From assembly GCF_006715395.1 (NCBI RefSeq), contig NZ_VFNC01000001.1:4092001-4156000 (forward strand): 64,000 nucleotides of DNA, in the 5' to 3' direction. Positions within the stretch are counted from its first letter, which is position 1; each line of letters starts with the position of its first letter. This DNA is from Streptomyces sp. SLBN-31 (GTDB taxonomy: Bacteria > Actinomycetota > Actinomycetes > Streptomycetales > Streptomycetaceae). Under the pieces are notes generated by a model. It searched no databases, was not told where the DNA came from, and was given only the letters and a program-made list of their open reading frames with translations. The translations under genes and the position numbers were made by a program. Below are positions 60,842-64,000 of this stretch, in pieces.

Positions 60842-62074
60842 TCAGGCCGGTCGCGGTACGACCTCCAGGCGCTGGGGCCCGTTGATGATGAAGGACTCCA
60901 CGCGTGGGGGCTCCTGGCCGGGGTGCGCCAGGGCGAGCTCGGGCAGCCGGCGGAAGAGCGTGCTCAGGGCGACGTCCGCTTCGAGGCGGGCGAGGTGCGC
61001 GCCGAGGCAGAAATGAGGTCCGTGGCCGAACGCGAGGTGTTCCTTGCTGGACCGCGTGGGGTCGAAGCGTTCGGGGCACTGCGGGTGCAGTTCCGGGTCG
61101 CGTCCGGCGGCCGCGAAGGCGACGGTGATCGCGTCACCCTTGCGGATGACGACGCCTTCGCCCAGGTCGATGTCCTCCAGGGCGCAGCGCATCGGTATGT
61201 GCATGATCGGTCCCTCGATGCGCAGCGTCTCCTCGATGACGTCCTTCCACTCGATGGTCCCCTCGTGGATGCGGGTGAGGGTCCCGGGGTGGCCGAGCAC
61301 GGCGTGGACGGCGCTGGTGATGAGGTTGACGGTGGTCTCGTAACCGGCGCCGATCATGAGGAACAGCGTGCCGAGCAGGACGTCCTCCGACAGTGGCTCC
61401 TGGCCCGGGTCGGAGGGCAGCAGCAGGTCGCTGGTCAGGTCGGCCGCCGGGTGCTGGCGCTTGTAGCGCAGCAGTTCGCCGAGCCGCTCGTACAGGGTGT
61501 CGTTGGCGGCACGAGCCTCCTGCGGGCCGAGGGAGGAGTTCAGGACCGCGTCGATCCCGGTGCCGATCTTGGTGCGCAGGTGGCCGGGGACGCCGAACAG
61601 GTCGCAGATGACGGTGATGGTCAGGGGCAGGGCCAGGGCCTGGCGGATGTCGGCGACCGCCCCCGGGGGCAGAGCGGCCAGCGCGTCGATCAGCCGGTCG
61701 GCGGTCGCCTGCACCTGCGGACGCATGCGTTCGACCTGCCGCGGGGAGAACGTCCCGGCGACGCGGCGCCGGGAGGTGCGGTGCTCCTCGCCGTAGAAGT
61801 TGAAGAAGCTCTGCTGCAGGGCGAGGGCGGCCAGCGGCCAGCCGTCGGGCATGCGGGCCAGGTCGGGCCAGTGCTGTCGTATGTCGCGCGAGACGCGCGG
61901 GTCGTTGGTGAGCGCCTGGATGACGCTGTGCCGGGTGACCGCCCAGGCGCGCACGGGGCCGGGAAGCTCCACCAGCACGGCGGGTGCCTCGCGCAGCGCG
62001 GTGGCTTCTGCGTGCATCGCCCGGCCGGTGGGATCCAGGACCGGGCAACGGGTGACGGACAGGGCTGTTGTCAT
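60842..62074 (-). CDS. Cytochrome P450
   Basis: 410 residues. The I-helix has a normal oxygen-activation motif (LMIGAGYETTVNL), ExxR is EETLRIEG and the haem loop is LAFGHGPHFCLGAHLAR. It resembles the CYP107-like Streptomyces enzymes of secondary metabolism. The start ATG 62074 lies 50 bp after the MFS gene stop in the same direction, so the two are probably one transcript. It differs from the P450 at 53516 in keeping the usual acid-Thr pair. Confidence 0.93.
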   Translation of the reverse strand: MTTALSVTRCPVLDPTGRAMHAEATALREAPAVLVELPGPVRAWAVTRHSVIQALTNDPRVSRDIRQHWPDLARMPDGWPLAALALQQSFFNFYGEEHRTSRRRVAGTFSPRQVERMRPQVQATADRLIDALAALPPGAVADIRQALALPLTITVICDLFGVPGHLRTKIGTGIDAVLNSSLGPQEARAANDTLYERLGELLRYKRQHPAADLTSDLLLPSDPGQEPLSEDVLLGTLFLMIGAGYETTVNLITSAVHAVLGHPGTLTRIHEGTIEWKDVIEETLRIEGPIMHIPMRCALEDIDLGEGVVIRKGDAITVAFAAAGRDPELHPQCPERFDPTRSSKEHLAFGHGPHFCLGAHLARLEADVALSTLFRRLPELALAHPGQEPPRVESFIINGPQRLEVVPRPA

Positions 62075-62124
62075 GGGGGACTTCCTGACTTCGGATCGGA
62101 GGGGCGGGTTACGTCGGCTTTCGC

Positions 62125-63465
62125 TCAGCTGCCGGCGGTGGCGACGTCGGCGGGCGCGGCCACCGGCCGTGCGGCAGCGGCAGGTTGGGCGGGTGGGCCG
62201 ACGGGGCGCTCACGCAGGAACAGCGACGCGGCCAGGCCGATGACGCCGGTCGCGGCCATGTACAGGGCGATGGGCGTCCAGCTGTGGTACCTGCCGAGCA
62301 GGGAGGTGGCGATGAGGGGGCTGACGGCGCCGCCGAGCAGACCGCCCACGTTGTAGCTGATGGACATCCCGGAGTAGCGCAGCGCCGTGGGGAACAGCTG
62401 CGGGTAGAACGCGCCCTGCACGCCGTAGTTCGCGGCGAACCCGGCGAACAGGATCAGGAAGCCGAGCGCCATCAGCGGCAGGGACCTGGTCCCAAGCAGC
62501 GGGAACCAGACGAAGGGGGCCACCGTCATGACGGCGATGCCGCCGACGAAGACCGCCTTGCGGCCGCGGCGGTCCCCGAGCCGGCCGAAGAACGGCATGG
62601 CGACGATCAAAAAGAGGCACGACCCGGCGAGCAGCGTCAGCATCTGCGAGCGGCTCACGTGGAGGGTCGCGGCGTATTTGAGGGAGAACACCGACCCGAG
62701 GTAGAAGACCAGGAACATCGGCAGCGCCGACAGCGACGCGCACAGGGTGAGCAGACCGTGCCGCCCCACGATCTCCAGCGCCGGTACGGTCCTGACGGCG
62801 CCCTCGGACTTCACCTGCTCGAACTCGGGGGTCTCCGCCAGCCGCAGCCGCACGCGCAGCGCGAAGGCCACGAGCACCGCGCTGAACAAAAACGGCAGCC
62901 GCCATCCCCACGCCAGCACCTGACGCTCCGGCAGCAGGGTGACCAGCAGCAGCACGCCGTTGGCCAGCAGCAGCCCCCAGGCGTTGCCGGTGCCGACGAT
63001 CGCGGTGAGCAGGCCCCGCCTGCTGGGCCGGGCGTTCTCCAGCGCCATCAGGAAACCGCCGCTGGACTCCCCGCCGAGCGAGCACCCTTGCACGAACCGC
63101 AGGACGGTCAGCAGGACCGGGGCGGCGACTCCGATCGTGCGGTAGGTGGGCAGCAGGCCGATCAGGACCGTCGCGCCGCCCATCACGGTGAGCGTGGCGA
63201 CCAGCGTCGTCCTGCGGCCCAGCCGGTCCCCGAGGTGCCCGAACACGAGGGCACCCAGCGGCCGGCCCACGAAGGCGACCGCGAACGTCGACAGCGACAG
63301 CAGGGTCGCGGTGGTGGGGGCGAAGGAGGGGAAGAACAGGGTGCCGAAGTACAGGGACGAGAACGACCCGTAGATGAGGAACTCGTAGAACTCGATGCTG
63401 TTGCCGATGAGGCTGCTCAGTACGGCTCTTCTGCGCTGCCCTTCGGATGTGCGCAGGGAGGTCAT
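62125..63465 (-). CDS. MFS transporter, metabolite:H+ symporter (MHS) type
   Basis: 446 residues with about twelve membrane helices. GNSIEFYEFLIYGSFSSLYF and GHLGDRLGRRTTLVATLTVM are hallmarks of the MHS family, which moves aromatic and other organic acids (shikimate, 4-hydroxybenzoate, proline, citrate). It might import a precursor acid or export the product. The ribosome site GAAGGAG lies within a transposon-end repeat. The C-terminal tail is alanine- and proline-rich and variable. Confidence 0.92.
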   Translation of the reverse strand: MTSLRTSEGQRRRAVLSSLIGNSIEFYEFLIYGSFSSLYFGTLFFPSFAPTTATLLSLSTFAVAFVGRPLGALVFGHLGDRLGRRTTLVATLTVMGGATVLIGLLPTYRTIGVAAPVLLTVLRFVQGCSLGGESSGGFLMALENARPSRRGLLTAIVGTGNAWGLLLANGVLLLVTLLPERQVLAWGWRLPFLFSAVLVAFALRVRLRLAETPEFEQVKSEGAVRTVPALEIVGRHGLLTLCASLSALPMFLVFYLGSVFSLKYAATLHVSRSQMLTLLAGSCLFLIVAMPFFGRLGDRRGRKAVFVGGIAVMTVAPFVWFPLLGTRSLPLMALGFLILFAGFAANYGVQGAFYPQLFPTALRYSGMSISYNVGGLLGGAVSPLIATSLLGRYHSWTPIALYMAATGVIGLAASLFLRERPVGPPAQPAAAARPVAAPADVATAGS

Positions 63466-63582
63466 CGTGGCTCCTTCGTGGATGCCGCGGCCTTCAGGCC
63501 GGGGAGGAATCGAAGTTCCTGCGGAGCAGGGCAGGGAAAGGCGAATCGCCTCTGCGGCGGTTCGGTGTGTGCGGTCGGCCGA
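63466..63582. repeat. IS200/IS605-type end, copy 2 (matches complement of 1501-1617)
   Basis: About 117 bp between the MFS gene and a rightward tnpB. Read on the complement it gives the same core hairpin region and the same GAAGGAG-near-ATG arrangement as copy 1. Here it adjoins the 5' side of tnpB, so it is taken as the left end of that element. Confidence 0.75.
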
Positions 63583-63620
63583 CGCCCGGTCCTCACAGGG
63601 GAGCTGATAGAACGTGAGGT

Positions 63621-64000
63621 ATGGCGCGGCAGGTCAAGCGGGCGTTCAGGTATCGCTTTTACCCCACGGACGAGCAGGCGGCGGAGCTGTCGCGCACGTT
63701 CGGCTGCGTCCGCCTGGTGTTCAACAGGGCGTTGGAGGAGCGCACCCGGGCCTGGTACGGCGAGCAGCGCCGCATCTCCTACGTGCAGTCCTCCGCCGCG
63801 CTCACCCAGTGGAAGAAGACCGAGGAGCTGGCCTTCCTGACCGAGGTGTCCTCCGTTCCGCTGCAGCAGGCGCTGCGTCATCTGCAGACGGCGTTCGCCA
63901 ACTTCTTCGCCAAGCGCGCGAAGTATCCGCGGTACAAGAGCCGGAAGAAGTCCCGCGCGTCGGCCGAATACACCCGCTCCGCCTTCACCTGGCGCGAGGG
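63621..64000 (+). CDS. tnpB: TnpB-type protein, 3' part outside window
   Basis: 127 codons are visible. RAFRYRFYPTDEQAAELSRT, GCVRLVFNRALEERTRAWYG and YPRYKSRKKSRASAEYTRSA are typical of the TnpB N-terminal recognition lobe; the RuvC domain would follow outside the window. It is not the same as the TnpB at 33548-34762. ATG 63621 follows AACGTGAGGT, a weak ribosome site. No tnpA is visible on its left, so it may be an IS1341-type element with tnpB only. Confidence 0.88.
   Translation, partial: MARQVKRAFRYRFYPTDEQAAELSRTFGCVRLVFNRALEERTRAWYGEQRRISYVQSSAALTQWKKTEELAFLTEVSSVPLQQALRHLQTAFANFFAKRAKYPRYKSRKKSRASAEYTRSAFTWRE

Noticed and set aside
1..64000. CRISPR arrays, tRNA or rRNA genes
   Set aside because: No regularly spaced identical repeats and no cloverleaf or rRNA-like sequence were noticed; the only array (47.6-48.2 kb) is a degenerate tandem repeat without spacers.

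Overview
The window is high-GC actinobacterial DNA, most likely from a Streptomyces. The grounds are very GC-rich codon use, frequent GTG starts, an AfsA/TetR butyrolactone locus, an StrR-type activator, type II polyketide genes and a mycothiol-associated DsbA-like protein at the left edge. Almost all of it reads as one large natural-product gene cluster, or two fused ones, interrupted by a patch of mobile and decayed DNA at about 33.2-37.0 kb. A second TnpB gene is cut by the right edge.

Layout. 0.4-8.5 kb: tailoring and deoxysugar genes (O-methyltransferase, a carboxymuconolactone decarboxylase-like protein, sulfotransferase, NDP-sugar epimerase, ketoreductase, glucose-1-phosphate thymidylyltransferase, two glycosyltransferases). 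8.5-11.6 kb: a Tat-exported multicopper oxidase, a YdhR-like protein and a divergent TetR with paired operators. 12.0-20.7 kb: an ABC exporter, a sulfonate importer and CysN/CysD/CysC, giving PAPS without the reductive half of sulfur assimilation. 21.0-30.4 kb: a rightward operon with a degenerate NRPS condensation protein, a CreE-like flavoenzyme, a CreD-like lyase, a type II thioesterase, KS-alpha, chain-length factor and a second carboxymuconolactone decarboxylase-like protein. 30.5-33.2 kb: an unusual fusion of a flavoprotein with a TTC38-type repeat domain. 33.2-37.0 kb: an IS605-type element, broken vapBC, a TetR fragment and an intact RHH-Doc toxin-antitoxin pair. 37.0-43.5 kb: gamma-butyrolactone signalling genes. 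43.8-47.4 kb: a carboxylic acid reductase. 48.6-60.3 kb: StrR-type activator, GriI/GriH-type 3-amino-4-hydroxybenzoate synthesis, aspartate kinase, P450 and a run of oxidoreductases. 60.8-63.5 kb: a second P450 and an MFS transporter.

How it may work together (inference). Aspartate kinase, GriI-like aldolase and GriH-like synthase would make 3-amino-4-hydroxybenzoate. The carboxylic acid reductase could reduce it to the aldehyde, and the multicopper oxidase could oxidise the o-aminophenol. The CreE/CreD pair would turn aspartate into nitrite, which suggests a diazo, N-N or N-nitroso step, though no diazotising ligase was recognised. The KS/CLF pair would add a polyketide part, but no ACP or ketoreductase is visible. 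Sugars, methyl and sulfate groups would be added by the left-hand genes.

Control is legible in the DNA. Butyrolactone-receptor-type palindromes lie before afsA/tetR, the second tetR, the flavin monooxygenase gene and the strR-like gene. StrR-type inverted repeats lie before the methyltransferase and between the second glycosyltransferase and a small unknown gene. No tRNA, rRNA or CRISPR array was seen.
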